From: Brucella grignonensis
GTDB taxonomy: Bacteria > Pseudomonadota > Alphaproteobacteria > Rhizobiales > Rhizobiaceae
Direction: 5' to 3'
DNA length: 64,000 nucleotides
NCBI RefSeq assembly: GCF_002252505.1
Contig: NZ_NNRL01000151.1
Coordinates: 124,001-188,000, forward strand
Below the pieces are notes generated by a model. It searched no databases. It saw only the letters and a program-made list of their open reading frames with translations, and had not been told where the DNA came from. This document shows, one piece after another, positions 9,214-18,732 of the stretch. Within the stretch, counting starts at the first letter, position 1. Each line of letters opens with the position of its first letter. A program made the position numbers and the translations under genes.

Positions 9214-9999
9214 ATTGAAAATAACGGCGAAGTGAAATCCGCGGTTCGGATTCTCGAAATCCTAGAGTTCCTTGCACGTGCCCATAAACCGGTGACGCTG
9301 AAGGCAATCGTTGCGGAACTGGGTTACCCCAAGAGCAGCACCTTCAATCTGCTCGCCACACTGGTAGCCCGTGCCTATGTCGTTCGCGACGACACAGAAT
9401 CCTATAAAATCCACGAGACTTTCAGGAACGGCCCCGGCTGGTGCAGCGGCAGCGACGCCTATCTGATTGCCACCGCGCAACCGATCATGGATGCCATGCG
9501 CGACAGTGAAGGGGAAACTGTGTTTCTCGGCACCCGCCGCAAGGATGGCCGGGTCAAGCTTCTGGCAAAAAGCGCCAGTCATCAGGTTGTGCGCTTTGAT
9601 TCCGATCTCACTGGCTCAGACCCCGCCTATTGTACAGCGATGGGACGTATTCTCCTCGCACACTGGCAGCCGGAGAAGACTGCGAGCTATCTCGCAAAAG
9701 AGCGCATCATCCCTTTGACCGACAAGACTGTGATCGATCGTGTGCAAATCCGCCGTATCATCGATGCGGCCCGCGAAAACGGTTACGCGGTTTGCGACGA
9801 AGAAGCGGTTATCGGTGGCTCAGGCGTTGCCGCACCGGTCTTTGATGCCAGCGGTGAAGTCATTGCGACGCTCAATATGGCGACGATTTCATCGCGCTTT
9901 GCCGCCTGCCGTCAGCGCATGATCGACGCGGTGGTCAAACATGCCGCCGAATTGAGCGCACGCCTCGGACACAAACCATCCACAACAGACAAGCAGTAA
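9208..9999 (+). CDS. IclR-family transcriptional regulator
   Basis: A 263-residue regulator with an N-terminal winged helix-turn-helix (SAVRILEILEFLARAHKPVTLKAIVAELGYPKSSTFNLL region, residues 8-45) and the C-terminal IclR effector domain (AYCTAMGRILLA near 145, CDEEAVIGGSGVAAPVFD near 200). Start at 9208 is chosen because an AGGA motif precedes it; upstream in-frame codons lie in the promoter. It is head of a plus-strand group with an SDR and a deacetylase-family gene, and divergent from another SDR, so it probably controls both arms. A near-palindrome covers its own start codon, suggesting autoregulation. Confidence 0.9.
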   Translation: MNIENNGEVKSAVRILEILEFLARAHKPVTLKAIVAELGYPKSSTFNLLATLVARAYVVRDDTESYKIHETFRNGPGWCSGSDAYLIATAQPIMDAMRDSEGETVFLGTRRKDGRVKLLAKSASHQVVRFDSDLTGSDPAYCTAMGRILLAHWQPEKTASYLAKERIIPLTDKTVIDRVQIRRIIDAARENGYAVCDEEAVIGGSGVAAPVFDASGEVIATLNMATISSRFAACRQRMIDAVVKHAAELSARLGHKPSTTDKQ

Positions 10000-10000
10000 A

Positions 10001-10774
10001 ATGGATATTCATTTCAAAGAAAAAAGAGTCCTGGTCACCGGGGCCGCAAGGGGAATTGGCCGTGCAATATGCGAGGCATTTGCTGCCGATGGCGCACATG
10101 TGACGGCAACCGATGTTCTCGATGCTGAACTGGCAAGCCTTGCAAGCGAAGCGCGTCCTGCACGCGGCGGGTCGATCCGCGCGGTTCATCTTGATGTAAC
10201 GGATGAGACAGCAATTGCGGAACTGGCCACAGAAGCCGAGACCGAAGGCGGTTTCGATGTGTTCGTCCACGTGGCTGGTGGTGTTCTGGGTCAGAAAAAG
10301 CGCCCACTTGAAGAGGTGCCGGCAGCAGACTGGGATCGCATCTATGACATCAATGTGCGCGGTGCATTTCTCGTTGCGCGCGCCATCGTTCCGGCCATGA
10401 AACGCCGTGGTGCTGGTAAAATGGTCTTCATTTCAAGCGGTGCCGGTCTGGGCGTAAGCCTCACCGGAATTCAGGCCTATGCCAGTGCCAAGGCGGCTCT
10501 CATCAGTCTCGCTCGCCAGCTTGGTCATGAGCTCGGCCCATTCGGCATCAATGTGAATGCCGTCGCGCCGGGCTTTCTGCGCACCAGCCCCGATTATGAG
10601 CGTCAGTGGGCGTCCTATGGAGAAGACGGCCAAGCCGCCATGCTCAATGAAATTCCGCTGCGCCGGATCGGACTGCCGGAAGATATCTCGAATGCCGTGC
10701 TGTTCCTCGCGTCCCCCTATGCAAGCTGGATCACAGGCCAGACCTTGTCGGTCAGTGGAGGACCAACAACATGA
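10001..10774 (+). CDS. Short-chain dehydrogenase/reductase (SDR)
   Basis: A 257-residue SDR beginning 1 bp after the IclR stop codon. TGAARGIG near residue 14 binds NAD(P); the usual NNAG is replaced by HVAGG near 90, a departure from the family norm. Catalytic SSGAG and YASAK appear near 146 and 160. The C-terminus WITGQTLSVSGG is typical. The next gene overlaps by 4 bp, so it is co-translated with the deacetylase-family hydrolase. Likely oxidises or reduces an intermediate of the same catabolic route; substrate unknown. Confidence 0.88.
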   Translation: MDIHFKEKRVLVTGAARGIGRAICEAFAADGAHVTATDVLDAELASLASEARPARGGSIRAVHLDVTDETAIAELATEAETEGGFDVFVHVAGGVLGQKKRPLEEVPAADWDRIYDINVRGAFLVARAIVPAMKRRGAGKMVFISSGAGLGVSLTGIQAYASAKAALISLARQLGHELGPFGINVNAVAPGFLRTSPDYERQWASYGEDGQAAMLNEIPLRRIGLPEDISNAVLFLASPYASWITGQTLSVSGGPTT

Positions 10775-11667
10775 CAACCGAAACACTTGTCCCAACATGG
10801 ACATGGCCGGAAGAACGGCTGCAAACGATCATGAACCGGGCGCGCGCCGGACGCAGCCTGAAGCCATCTGCCTGGCCGGAAAGCGCCAAATGCGCGGTTG
10901 GACTGTCGTTTGATTCCGACCATGATACGTTTGAATTACGCGACGGCGGCCGCTCTATTTCGGCCCTTTCGCAAGGCCAGTTCGGACCAAGGCAAGGCAT
11001 TCCACGCATTCGCGAGCTTCTGCGCCGCGACAACATTCCTGCAACGTTCTTTGTGCCAGCAGTTTCGGCGATCCATTATCCCGAAGAACAGCGCGCCCTA
11101 ATCGATGAAGGACATGAGATTGCGCTCCACGGCTGGATTCATGAGCGCAATACTTTGCTCGACGGCGATACCGAGCGCGATCTTCAGCATCGTTCTGCCG
11201 ATGTGCTGGAAAAAATTACCGGCGTGCGGCCTGTCGGCATCCGGACACCCTCATGGGACTTCAGCAACAACACGCTGCAAATCACAGCCGAGATGGGCCT
11301 GATTTATGACTCATCTCTTATGGCCGATGTCGACTGCTACGAGCTTCTGCTGAATGGCGAACCCTGCGGCGTAACCGAACTGCCTGTCGAATGGATTCGC
11401 GACGATGCCGCCTATCTGGTGATGGATCGTTGGGGTGGCCTGCGTCCGCAAATTGCGCCACACGATATTCTGCAGATCTTCATCCGCGAGTTTGATGCGG
11501 CCTATGAAGAGGGCGGAATTTTCCAGCTGACCATGCACCCTGACATTATCGGTCACCGCTCCCGCATCTGGATACTCAAAGAGCTGATTGGCCACATTCG
11601 TCAACACAAGGATATCTGGTTCGCAACTCATGCGGACATAGCGCGTTATGCAACGTTAAACGGCTGA
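10771..11667 (+). CDS. Polysaccharide-deacetylase (CE4) family hydrolase
   Basis: A 298-residue NodB-fold protein of the PgdA/PuuE-like subgroup. SFDSDHDT near residue 48 carries the catalytic Asp with a metal-binding Asp-His pair, EIALHGWIHE near 114 gives the second histidine motif, and GIRTPSWDFS and FQLTMHPDIIGH complete the active site. No signal peptide is visible, so it is cytoplasmic and probably acts on a small N-acyl or ureido compound rather than on cell wall, fitting a catabolic locus with an amidohydrolase and dehydrogenases. ATGA overlap with the SDR places it in the iclR-SDR operon. Substrate unknown. Confidence 0.85.
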   Translation: MTTETLVPTWTWPEERLQTIMNRARAGRSLKPSAWPESAKCAVGLSFDSDHDTFELRDGGRSISALSQGQFGPRQGIPRIRELLRRDNIPATFFVPAVSAIHYPEEQRALIDEGHEIALHGWIHERNTLLDGDTERDLQHRSADVLEKITGVRPVGIRTPSWDFSNNTLQITAEMGLIYDSSLMADVDCYELLLNGEPCGVTELPVEWIRDDAAYLVMDRWGGLRPQIAPHDILQIFIREFDAAYEEGGIFQLTMHPDIIGHRSRIWILKELIGHIRQHKDIWFATHADIARYATLNG

Positions 11668-11772
11668 TAGGAATAGATTTTTCTTATCACGACATTGCAC
11701 CTGGTTCGGGATTCGGGCCGGGTGTTTCTGCGTTGTCCCGGAGCATCGTTCCGCTGATAAAATCAGAATTAA

Positions 11773-11788
11773 ATTCATATATGTGAAC
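11773..11788. promoter_or_regulatory. Second copy of the putative IclR operator
   Basis: ATTCATATATGTGAAC is the reverse complement of the 9198-9213 site with one difference. It lies about 210 bp upstream of the second binding-protein gene in a 329-bp gap. It links that gene to the same regulator. Confidence 0.55.
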
Positions 11789-11887
11789 ACTATTCTGCTT
11801 TTCATCACCCGACAGCAGGTCCACACTCATTGGTGAGACGGGTGCGAAAATGGTTCTCAGAAGAAGAACGCATCCCAATATCGATAA

Positions 11888-11985
11888 GGCATTTGAGCCA
11901 AAACTGCGGTGCGGTTTTGCGTGGGATGATGCGTAAAAACAAAGAGTGAGACGCGGTTCCAACTTTAGCGGGAACCACTCCAGGA
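11888..11985. repeat. Dispersed repeat (TGCGTAAAAACAAA family)
   Basis: GCATTTGAGCCAAAACTGCG...GATGCGTAAAAACAAA then GCGGTTCC...GGAACC inverted arms. Closely related copies occur at 35130-35272 (opposite orientation) and 50613-50723. With the operator at 11773 it occupies most of the gap before the binding-protein gene. Confidence 0.75.
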
Positions 11986-11996
11986 ACGAGGGAACT

Positions 11997-12833
11997 ATGA
12001 TCAAGAAAATAGCAGCTATCAGCCTTTGCACTTTGTCCGTTCTTTACAGCGGCAGCGTTCTCGCCAAGGAATGGAAATCCGTAACTGTCGGCGTTGAAGG
12101 GGCATTTCCGCCCTTCAATCTGACCACGTCCGGCGGCGAGCTTCAGGGACTGGATCTTGATGTCATCAAGGAAGTCTGCAAGCGTGCCGAACTTGAATGC
12201 AAGATCGTGGCGCAGGACTGGGATGGTCAGATCCCATCGCTTCTTGCTGGCAAATTCGATGTGGTGCTGACAATGGGCCCTAATCCCGAGCGCCGTAAGG
12301 TTATCGACTTCTCCGACCCTTATGTAATCACGCCCAATACATTCCTTGTGCCGACTGAAAGTCCGCTTGCCAATCTTCCGCATACGGGAGAGAGCCTCAA
12401 CACCGATACCGAGGAAGGCAAAAAGGCCATCGCCGACATCAAGGAAGCCGTAAAAGGCATGACGCTCGGTGCATCGCTTTCAACCAGCCAGCTGCAATTT
12501 GTCGAGCAGAATTTTGGTGATGTCGCTCAGATTCGTTCTTACAAGGGCTCAGAACAGGTTAAACTCGACCTGCAATCCGGCCGTCTCGACGGTCAATATG
12601 ACAATGTTGTCTTTGCGCGGGATCGTGCAGAGAAAAGCAATGGCGCGCTCAAGATTACCGGACCGCTTCTGGTCGGTGGCATTCAGGCGACGAATGTTTG
12701 TATTGGTCTGCGCAAGGATGAGCCGGAACTCAAAGCCAAGCTCAATAAGGCACTTGGCGAGATGCAGGCCGATGGGACGCTCTCGAAAATGTCTGAAAAA
12801 TGGTTCTCGATTGATCTGAGCCCAAAGAGCTAA
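11997..12833 (+). CDS. Orphan amino-acid type ABC binding protein
   Basis: A 278-residue periplasmic binding protein with signal peptide MIKKIAAISLCTLSVLYSGS and cleavage near VLA-KE. It aligns along its length with the product of 3208-4071 (VGVEGAFPPFN, AGKFDVVLTMGPNPERRKVIDF, LPHTGES, TLSKMSEKWF). No permease or ATPase accompanies it, so it may feed the importer at 4139-6362. Start at 11997 follows GAGGGA; the in-frame codons upstream lie in a dispersed repeat. A putative IclR operator sits upstream. Ligand unknown. Confidence 0.88.
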   Translation: MIKKIAAISLCTLSVLYSGSVLAKEWKSVTVGVEGAFPPFNLTTSGGELQGLDLDVIKEVCKRAELECKIVAQDWDGQIPSLLAGKFDVVLTMGPNPERRKVIDFSDPYVITPNTFLVPTESPLANLPHTGESLNTDTEEGKKAIADIKEAVKGMTLGASLSTSQLQFVEQNFGDVAQIRSYKGSEQVKLDLQSGRLDGQYDNVVFARDRAEKSNGALKITGPLLVGGIQATNVCIGLRKDEPELKAKLNKALGEMQADGTLSKMSEKWFSIDLSPKS

Positions 12834-12853
12834 ACCAGCCATAAGAACGAAAC

Positions 12854-12886
12854 AAAAAGCGCGCCATTTTCACAGCGCGCTTTTTT
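12854..12886. terminator. Bidirectional intrinsic terminator
   Basis: Arms AAAAAGCGCGC and GCGCGCTTTTT flank a 10-base loop, with a T run on each side. It serves both the plus-strand binding-protein gene and the minus-strand nrdHIEF operon, which converge here. Confidence 0.9.
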
Positions 12887-12889
12887 AGA

Positions 12890-13885
<996 letters not shown>

Positions 13886-14037
13886 CTACCTTGGTTGGGA
13901 TCGGCGTGAGATTCTGGCTGTGGAGTGCCGAAAATGGTGGGGTTCGAGAACCGGAGCGCAGTGTACATAAAGTACATGAGCACCGGCTCGCAGAACGACG
14001 CCATTTGCAGGCCGCCGGAGCCTGAATATCCGCGATC

Positions 14038-16269
14038 CTAAAGGGCGCAGGAAACGCAGCCTTCAACCTGCGTACCTTCAAGCGCCATCTGGCGCAGGCG
14101 GATGTAATAAATCGTCTTGATGCCCTTCTTCCAGGCGTAGATCTGCGCCTTGTTGATATCGCGTGTGGTGGCGGTATCACGGAAGAACAGCGTCAAGGAC
14201 AGACCCTGATCGACATGCTGTGTTGCCGCTGCATAAGTGTCGATAATCTTTTCCGGGCCAATCTCATAGGCATCCTGATAATATTCGAGATTATCATTCG
14301 TCATGAAAGCAGCCGGGTAATAAACGCGGCCAATCTTGCCTTCTTTGCGAATTTCGATCTTGGAAACGATCGGATGGATCGAAGAGGTCGAGTGGTTGAT
14401 ATAGGAGATCGATCCTGTCGGCGGCACAGCCTGCAGGTTCTGGTTATAAAGTCCGCCTTCCATGACGGCCTTTTTCAGTTCCTGCCAGTCTTTCTGCGTC
14501 GGGATCGCAATACCGGCATTCTCGAAAATCTCGCGCACCTTGTCAGTTACAGGCTCCCAGACCTGATCGGTATATTTGTCGAAATATTCACCCGTCGCAT
14601 ATTTCGACTTCTCAAAGCCCTTGAACGAGCTGCCCTGTTCGACAGCAATGCGATTGGAGGCGCGCACCGCGTGATAGGCAACGGTGTAGAAGTAGATATT
14701 GGTGAAATCGACGCCCTCTTCCGAACCGTAGAAGATGCGTTCGCGAGCGAGATAGCCGTGCAGGTTCATCTGGCCGAGGCCGATAGCATGGCTTTCGTCA
14801 TTGCCACGGGCAATCGAAGGAACCGAGCCGATATGGCTCATATCTGCAACGGCCGTCAGTGCACGGATCGAGGTTTCAATCGTCTTGCCAAAATCCGGGC
14901 TATCCATGGCTGCGGCAATATTGAGCGAACCGAGGTTGCAGGAAATATCCTTGCCGAGATGCTCATAAGACAGATCATCATTGAAGATGCTGGCTTCGCT
15001 CACCTGAAGAATTTCCGAGCAGAGATTGCTCATGGTGATGCGGCCATCAATCGGATTGGCGCGGTTCACCGTGTCTTCAAACATGATGTAAGGATAGCCG
15101 GACTCAAACTGGATTTCTGCCAGCACCTGGAAGAAGTCACGCGCGTTGATCTTCTTCTTGCGGATACGACCGTCATCCACCATTTCGCGGTATTTTTCGG
15201 TGATTGAAATCTCGGTCATCGGCACGCCATAGACGCGCTCAACGTCATAAGGCGAGAAGAGGTACATATCCTCGTCGTTCTTGGCGAGTTCGAACGTGAT
15301 GTCCGGGATCACAACGCCAAGCGACAGCGTCTTGATGCGGATTTTTTCGTCCGCATTTTCGCGCTTGGTATCGAGGAAGCGCATAATATCCGGGTGATGG
15401 GCGTGCAAATAAACTGCGCCCGCGCCCTGACGCGCACCAAGCTGGTTGGCGTAGGAGAATGAATCTTCCAAAAGCTTCATCACCGGAATGATGCCGGAAG
15501 ACTGGTTCTGGATCTGCTTGATCGGCGCGCCGGATTCACGAATATTGGTCAGGCTGAGCGCCACACCGCCGCCGCGCTTTGAAAGCTGGAGTGCGGAATT
15601 AATCGAGCGACCAATCGACTCCATATTGTCTTCAACGCGCAGAAGAAAACACGAGACCAGTTCGCCGCGCTGCTTTTTGCCAGCATTGAGGAAGGTCGGC
15701 GTTGCCGGCTGATAACGGCCCGAAATAATCTCATCGACCATTTCGCGTGCGTGCTGTTCGTTACCGCGTGCAAGTGCCAACGCCACCATGCAGACGCGAT
15801 CTTCGTAGCGCTCGAGATAGCGCTTACCGTCAAACGTCTTTAACGTATAGCTGGTGTAATATTTGAACGCGCCGAGGAAGGTCGGGAAGCGGAACTTCTT
15901 GTCATAGGCATGATCGAAAAGATCACGCACGAAATTGAAGGAATACTGATCCAGCACTTCCCTCTCGTAATAGCCTTCATCGACCAGATAGCCGAGCTTT
16001 TCACGCAGATTGTGAAAGAACACCGTGTTCTGATTAACGTGCTGCAGGAAATATTGCTGTGCCGCCTGTCGGTCGCGATGCAGTTGAATCTTGCCGTCAT
16101 CGTCATAGAGATTCAGCATGGCGTTCAACGCATGATAATCCAGCGAGGTCTCCGTCGGCTTCTGCGACTTGCTGCCAGATGCAGCACCCGATGCTGGGGG
16201 TGACTCGTGCTTTTCCGAAGCGGCGACCGTCTCGCGCTCACGGGTCAGGGTTGTGTCTGCCGTGTCCAA
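14038..16269 (-). CDS. nrdE: Class Ib ribonucleotide reductase large subunit NrdE
   Basis: The catalytic subunit reducing ribonucleoside diphosphates, with electrons from NrdH. The core from [14 protein letters not shown] onward closely follows enterobacterial Nrd[20 protein letters not shown] (redox Cys), [29 protein letters not shown] (active-site Cys), [15 protein letters not shown] and the C-terminal EGCVSCAL redox pair. No ATG exists before residue 51; the frame opens with TTG at 16269, overlapping nrdI by 25 bp. That gives a Ser/Thr/Glu-rich extension of about 45 residues beyond the family norm. Start is therefore the uncertain part; identity is certain. Confidence 0.95.
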   Translation of the reverse strand: MDTADTTLTRERETVAASEKHESPPASGAASGSKSQKPTETSLDYHALNAMLNLYDDDGKIQLHRDRQAAQQYFLQHVNQNTVFFHNLREKLGYLVDEGYYEREVLDQYSFNFVRDLFDHAYDKKFRFPTFLGAFKYYTSYTLKTFDGKRYLERYEDRVCMVALALARGNEQHAREMVDEIISGRYQPATPTFLNAGKKQRGELVSCFLLRVEDNMESIGRSINSALQLSKRGGGVALSLTNIRESGAPIKQIQNQSSGIIPVMKLLEDSFSYANQLGARQGAGAVYLHAHHPDIMRFLDTKRENADEKIRIKTLSLGVVIPDITFELAKNDEDMYLFSPYDVERVYGVPMTEISITEKYREMVDDGRIRKKKINARDFFQVLAEIQFESGYPYIMFEDTVNRANPIDGRITMSNLCSEILQVSEASIFNDDLSYEHLGKDISCNLGSLNIAAAMDSPDFGKTIETSIRALTAVADMSHIGSVPSIARGNDESHAIGLGQMNLHGYLARERIFYGSEEGVDFTNIYFYTVAYHAVRASNRIAVEQGSSFKGFEKSKYATGEYFDKYTDQVWEPVTDKVREIFENAGIAIPTQKDWQELKKAVMEGGLYNQNLQAVPPTGSISYINHSTSSIHPIVSKIEIRKEGKIGRVYYPAAFMTNDNLEYYQDAYEIGPEKIIDTYAAATQHVDQGLSLTLFFRDTATTRDINKAQIYAWKKGIKTIYYIRLRQMALEGTQVEGCVSCAL

Positions 16270-16664
16270 AATCGTTCCATCCCGTCTTTAACATTGCCAA
16301 TGTCTTCATCGGTTCCCAGAAGCTCAAAGCGATAGAGATAGGGAACCTGACATTTTTCCGAAATTATTTTGCCTGCAAGGCCAAAGCCTTCGCCGAAATT
16401 GCTGTTTCCAGCGGCAATAACGCCGCGAATGAGGGATCGGTTATCCGCATCATTGAGAAAGCGGATGACCGGTTTGGGAACAGCGCCTTTTGCACCTCCG
16501 CCGCCATAGGTTGGAGTCACGAGCACAAAAGGCTCGTTGACCCGTAACAGGCCAGCATCGTCTTGATGACTTTCCAGCGGAATGCGCTTTGAACGCATGC
16601 CAAGACGCATCACAAAGCGATGCGTGTTCTCGGAACGGCTGGAAAAATAGACGATCTGGCCCAT
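16245..16664 (-). CDS. nrdI: NrdI flavodoxin-like protein
   Basis: A 139-residue flavodoxin-like protein that supplies oxidant to assemble the manganese cofactor of NrdF. The N-terminus [14 protein letters not shown] is the FMN phosphate-binding motif; [15 protein letters not shown] and [14 protein letters not shown] are the family's flavin loops. Length is normal. It lies 24 bp after nrdH and overlaps the start of nrdE. Confidence 0.96.
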   Translation of the reverse strand: MGQIVYFSSRSENTHRFVMRLGMRSKRIPLESHQDDAGLLRVNEPFVLVTPTYGGGGAKGAVPKPVIRFLNDADNRSLIRGVIAAGNSNFGEGFGLAGKIISEKCQVPYLYRFELLGTDEDIGNVKDGMERFWTRQTQP

Positions 16665-16688
16665 AGCAAACCCTGACAGCGATTGGGC

Positions 16689-16910
16689 TTAAGCGAGCGA
16701 GCTGATCATATCCGGACGGAAACCGGCCCAGTGGGATTCACCAGCAACAACGACCGGCACCTGACGGTATCCGAGACCCTGAACGAGATCGTAAGCATCG
16801 GCATCGGCGGAAATGTCGATGACATCATATTCAATGCCCTGACGATCAAGTGCGCGGGTGGTGGCGGTGCACTGGACGCAGGCAGGCTTGCTATAGACGG
16901 TGACGTTCAT
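16689..16910 (-). CDS. nrdH: NrdH glutaredoxin-like redoxin
   Basis: A 73-residue redoxin, electron donor to NrdE. The active site is CVQC at residues 11-14, within YSKPACVQCTATTRAL. The C-terminal GFRPDMISSL is the NrdH signature that distinguishes it from glutaredoxins. GAGG precedes the ATG on the minus strand. It is the first structural gene of nrdHIEF and is preceded by a long leader containing a cobalamin riboswitch. Confidence 0.96.
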   Translation of the reverse strand: MNVTVYSKPACVQCTATTRALDRQGIEYDVIDISADADAYDLVQGLGYRQVPVVVAGESHWAGFRPDMISSLA

Positions 16911-17021
16911 TTTTTCCTCACTGGGGATAAGGGTTTTTCAGCAACAATCCGAAGCCGCATTGCACCGGATCATGGTTAAAAACTGAGATTTTACTGACTG
17001 CGCTTTACTGGAATGAACACG

Positions 17022-17054
17022 CAAAAAAACATACACGCATTGCGAAATGCGTGT
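17022..17054 (-). terminator. Intrinsic terminator in the nrd leader
   Basis: Arms ACACGCAT/ATGCGTGT (extended by one A-T pair) with a 4-base loop are followed on the minus strand by seven T residues. It lies between the riboswitch and nrdH, so it is either the termination switch of the leader or a block that must be bypassed. A weaker 7-bp hairpin (17080-17096) with a TTTT tail precedes it. Confidence 0.75.
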
Positions 17055-17108
17055 GACAAACACAAAACTGAGAGGCAAAACGCTCTTTGAGAGCGTGTGT
17101 CCTGTAAA

Positions 17109-17159
17109 CTAGCCCGTACCGGGCGGACCGGAGCTGTTTGGTCTTGAATTAATCGACAT
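17109..17159 (-). CDS. Possible 16-codon leader peptide in the nrdHIEF leader
   Basis: An ATG at 17159 opens MSINSRPNSSGPPGTG followed by TAG. GGGGTGA lies 5 bases upstream, an unusually good ribosome-binding site for a non-coding stretch. The frame ends just before two hairpins, the second a T-tailed terminator. This arrangement resembles attenuation leaders, but no enrichment for a regulatory amino acid beyond Ser/Pro/Gly is evident. It could be chance. Confidence 0.35.
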   Translation of the reverse strand: MSINSRPNSSGPPGTG

Positions 17160-17277
17160 GCTTGTCACCCCGAAGCTTTATGAGAGGGATATACGGGGGC
17201 GGCAAAAGACGCAGCAGTACCCTGCCAACATTCCATCACACGCCAACCGGACACCCCGCCCGTGGACGTTCACGTTC

Positions 17278-17461
17278 AAGGCAGGTCTCCTGGCTCACAG
17301 CTCATCGCTCGCATCCGTCTTCCCGGCCTATGCCAGTGACATCTGGATTGAGCTCGCCGTTTACAGTTGCGGGGGCAGCTACGGCTTAACAACATTCATC
17401 ATAAATGCCACGCACCGTATTCCCATCTTCGCTTTTGATCCACACGAATCGCAAGCACCTT
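17278..17461 (-). ncRNA. Cobalamin (AdoCbl) riboswitch upstream of nrdHIEF
   Basis: Read on the minus strand, the elements come in the canonical order: AGGTGC, GGGAATACGGTGC, GCTGCCCCCGCAACTGTAAA, then GTCACTGGCATA with GCCGGGAAG, and the B12 box AGCCAGGAGACCTGCC (17280-17295). The downstream gene is nrdH, 367 bases beyond the box. Cobalamin riboswitches before B12-independent ribonucleotide reductases are known where a B12-dependent enzyme also exists; cobalamin is expected to switch nrdHIEF off. Confidence 0.93.
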
Positions 17462-17463
17462 GA

Positions 17464-17510
17464 ACACAAGATATAGTATCTGAAGTTAAAAAGTCGTCAA
17501 CGGATAGACG
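17464..17510 (-). promoter_or_regulatory. nrd promoter overlapped by two NrdR boxes
   Basis: On the minus strand TTGACG (17495-17500) and TACTAT (17473-17478) stand 16 bases apart, a good sigma-70 promoter. ATACTATATCTTGTGT (17464-17479) matches the NrdR-box pattern acaCwATATaTwGtgt at 14 of 16 positions and covers the -10. A degenerate copy with core CTATCCGTTG covers the -35, its centre 31 bp away, the three-turn spacing usual for NrdR box pairs. The riboswitch begins at once after the expected transcription start. Confidence 0.75.
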
Positions 17511-17576
17511 GTTCAAAAAAACTTAATCTGGCTTTTACCCCGCGCAACCTGTGAATAGCAGGGATATGTAGCCGAC

Positions 17577-18407
17577 TTATTCCACAGGCCCTATCGGCTT
17601 GGGTTGGAACTCGGGCTTTATGGCCTTCAATGCCATGCGATCCACCAGATGTGGTGCCAATAGTTTCAACCAGCGCCCCAAACGCATCTGACGTGTCATC
17701 AATACCTCACGTTTGCGCCTAGTGATTCCATCCAGCAGCAGCTCCACTGCCTGCTGCACAGACATCATATCGTCTTCGCGAACGCCGCTCATCCCGAGAG
17801 CGCCCCCACTGGCTCCATATCCAGTCTTGCGAATGTCGGTTTTGACGACGCCCGGATAAACAATCGTCACCGAAATACCGCTTGGCTCAAGCTCCGATCG
17901 TAGCGCTTCACAAAACCCTGAAAGCGCAAATTTGGTGCCGCTATAGGCGGTGCGTCCCGGCACGCCAATCAGTCCGGCAACAGATGAAACCGCAACAATG
18001 CGGCCCTTGGTTTTGGCCAAGTGGGGAAGTGCTGCATGGATCGGCCAGACGCTGCCCCAATAATTGAGCTCCATCAGATCATGCATCCAATGCAAATCTT
18101 CCGGCTTGATTTCAGCAAAATTGGCATGGGCCGACATGCCCGCATTGGCGATCAGCGTATCAATCCGACCAAAAGCAGAAACCGCCTTCTCAATGAGAGT
18201 AAGGCAGGCATTGCGATCCGTAACATCGGTCGGAACGATCAGAACTTTACTGCCTGACGGCTCTATTTCAGCAGCAAGCGTTCGCAATTTTTCAACGTTA
18301 CGTGCCGCCAGAACCAGCGCTGCCTTGTTACCGTCACGCATGCTTATCTGGCGTGCAGTTTCAGCACCTATGCCATCGGATGCGCCTGTGATGATCGTAA
18401 CTTCCAT
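17577..18407 (-). CDS. SDR-family oxidoreductase with C-terminal extension
   Basis: A 276-residue SDR. TGASDGIGAETA near residue 6 binds the cofactor, ANAGMSAH near 88, and SSVAG and YSGTK near 138-155 form the catalytic site. The tail RRKREVLMTRQMRLGRWLKLLAPHLVDRM resembles membrane-associated SDRs of the DltE/YqjQ type. Start at 18407 follows GGGAGGG closely; seven more codons in frame lack a ribosome site. It stands alone between the nrd promoter and the alcohol-dehydrogenase region. Substrate unknown. Confidence 0.85.
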   Translation of the reverse strand: MEVTIITGASDGIGAETARQISMRDGNKAALVLAARNVEKLRTLAAEIEPSGSKVLIVPTDVTDRNACLTLIEKAVSAFGRIDTLIANAGMSAHANFAEIKPEDLHWMHDLMELNYWGSVWPIHAALPHLAKTKGRIVAVSSVAGLIGVPGRTAYSGTKFALSGFCEALRSELEPSGISVTIVYPGVVKTDIRKTGYGASGGALGMSGVREDDMMSVQQAVELLLDGITRRKREVLMTRQMRLGRWLKLLAPHLVDRMALKAIKPEFQPKPIGPVE

Positions 18408-18675
18408 GAAGCCCTCCCTTGCTCGCACGAATGGTCATGTTTCCGAGCTTACAATTCACTTCGTCGGGCCGTCCAGTACCGAGAACTTGCTCGTGGGCAT
18501 GCCAAGCCTTCACAAAGCCGTGTGAGATGACGGACAAAGAGTTTAACGAAATCAACGGCCTACTGAACGACATCGTCTGGACATCAATTGAATCGATTAA
18601 AATCCTATATCTTCGTCGAAGGGATAAATTGACAGCCGGGCTTCATATCCTGTATCGCTTCATTAAATCCTGAAC

Positions 18676-18697
18676 ATTGTTCAATATATTGAACAAT
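18676..18697. promoter_or_regulatory. 22-bp perfect palindrome upstream of the iron alcohol dehydrogenase
   Basis: The arms ATTGTTCAATA and TATTGAACAAT abut to make a perfect 22-bp palindrome. A further TGAACA half-site lies directly upstream at 18671, giving three TGAACA half-sites in 25 bp. It is 175 bp before the dehydrogenase start, as expected of an operator plus leader. The regulator is not encoded nearby. Confidence 0.65.
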
Positions 18698-18732
18698 TAA
18701 GAAGAGATCCTCCCAAGCATCTCTTCAGACGA

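Noticed and set aside
14215-15207. 330-codon open frame antisense to nrdE
   Set aside because: Shadow of a strongly conserved coding sequence; no ribosome site or family resemblance.
18527-18673. 48-codon frame (MTDKEFNEINGLL...) before the dehydrogenase operator
   Set aside because: No convincing ribosome site and no family; the stretch is AT-richer than neighbouring genes. Cannot be excluded as a small gene.
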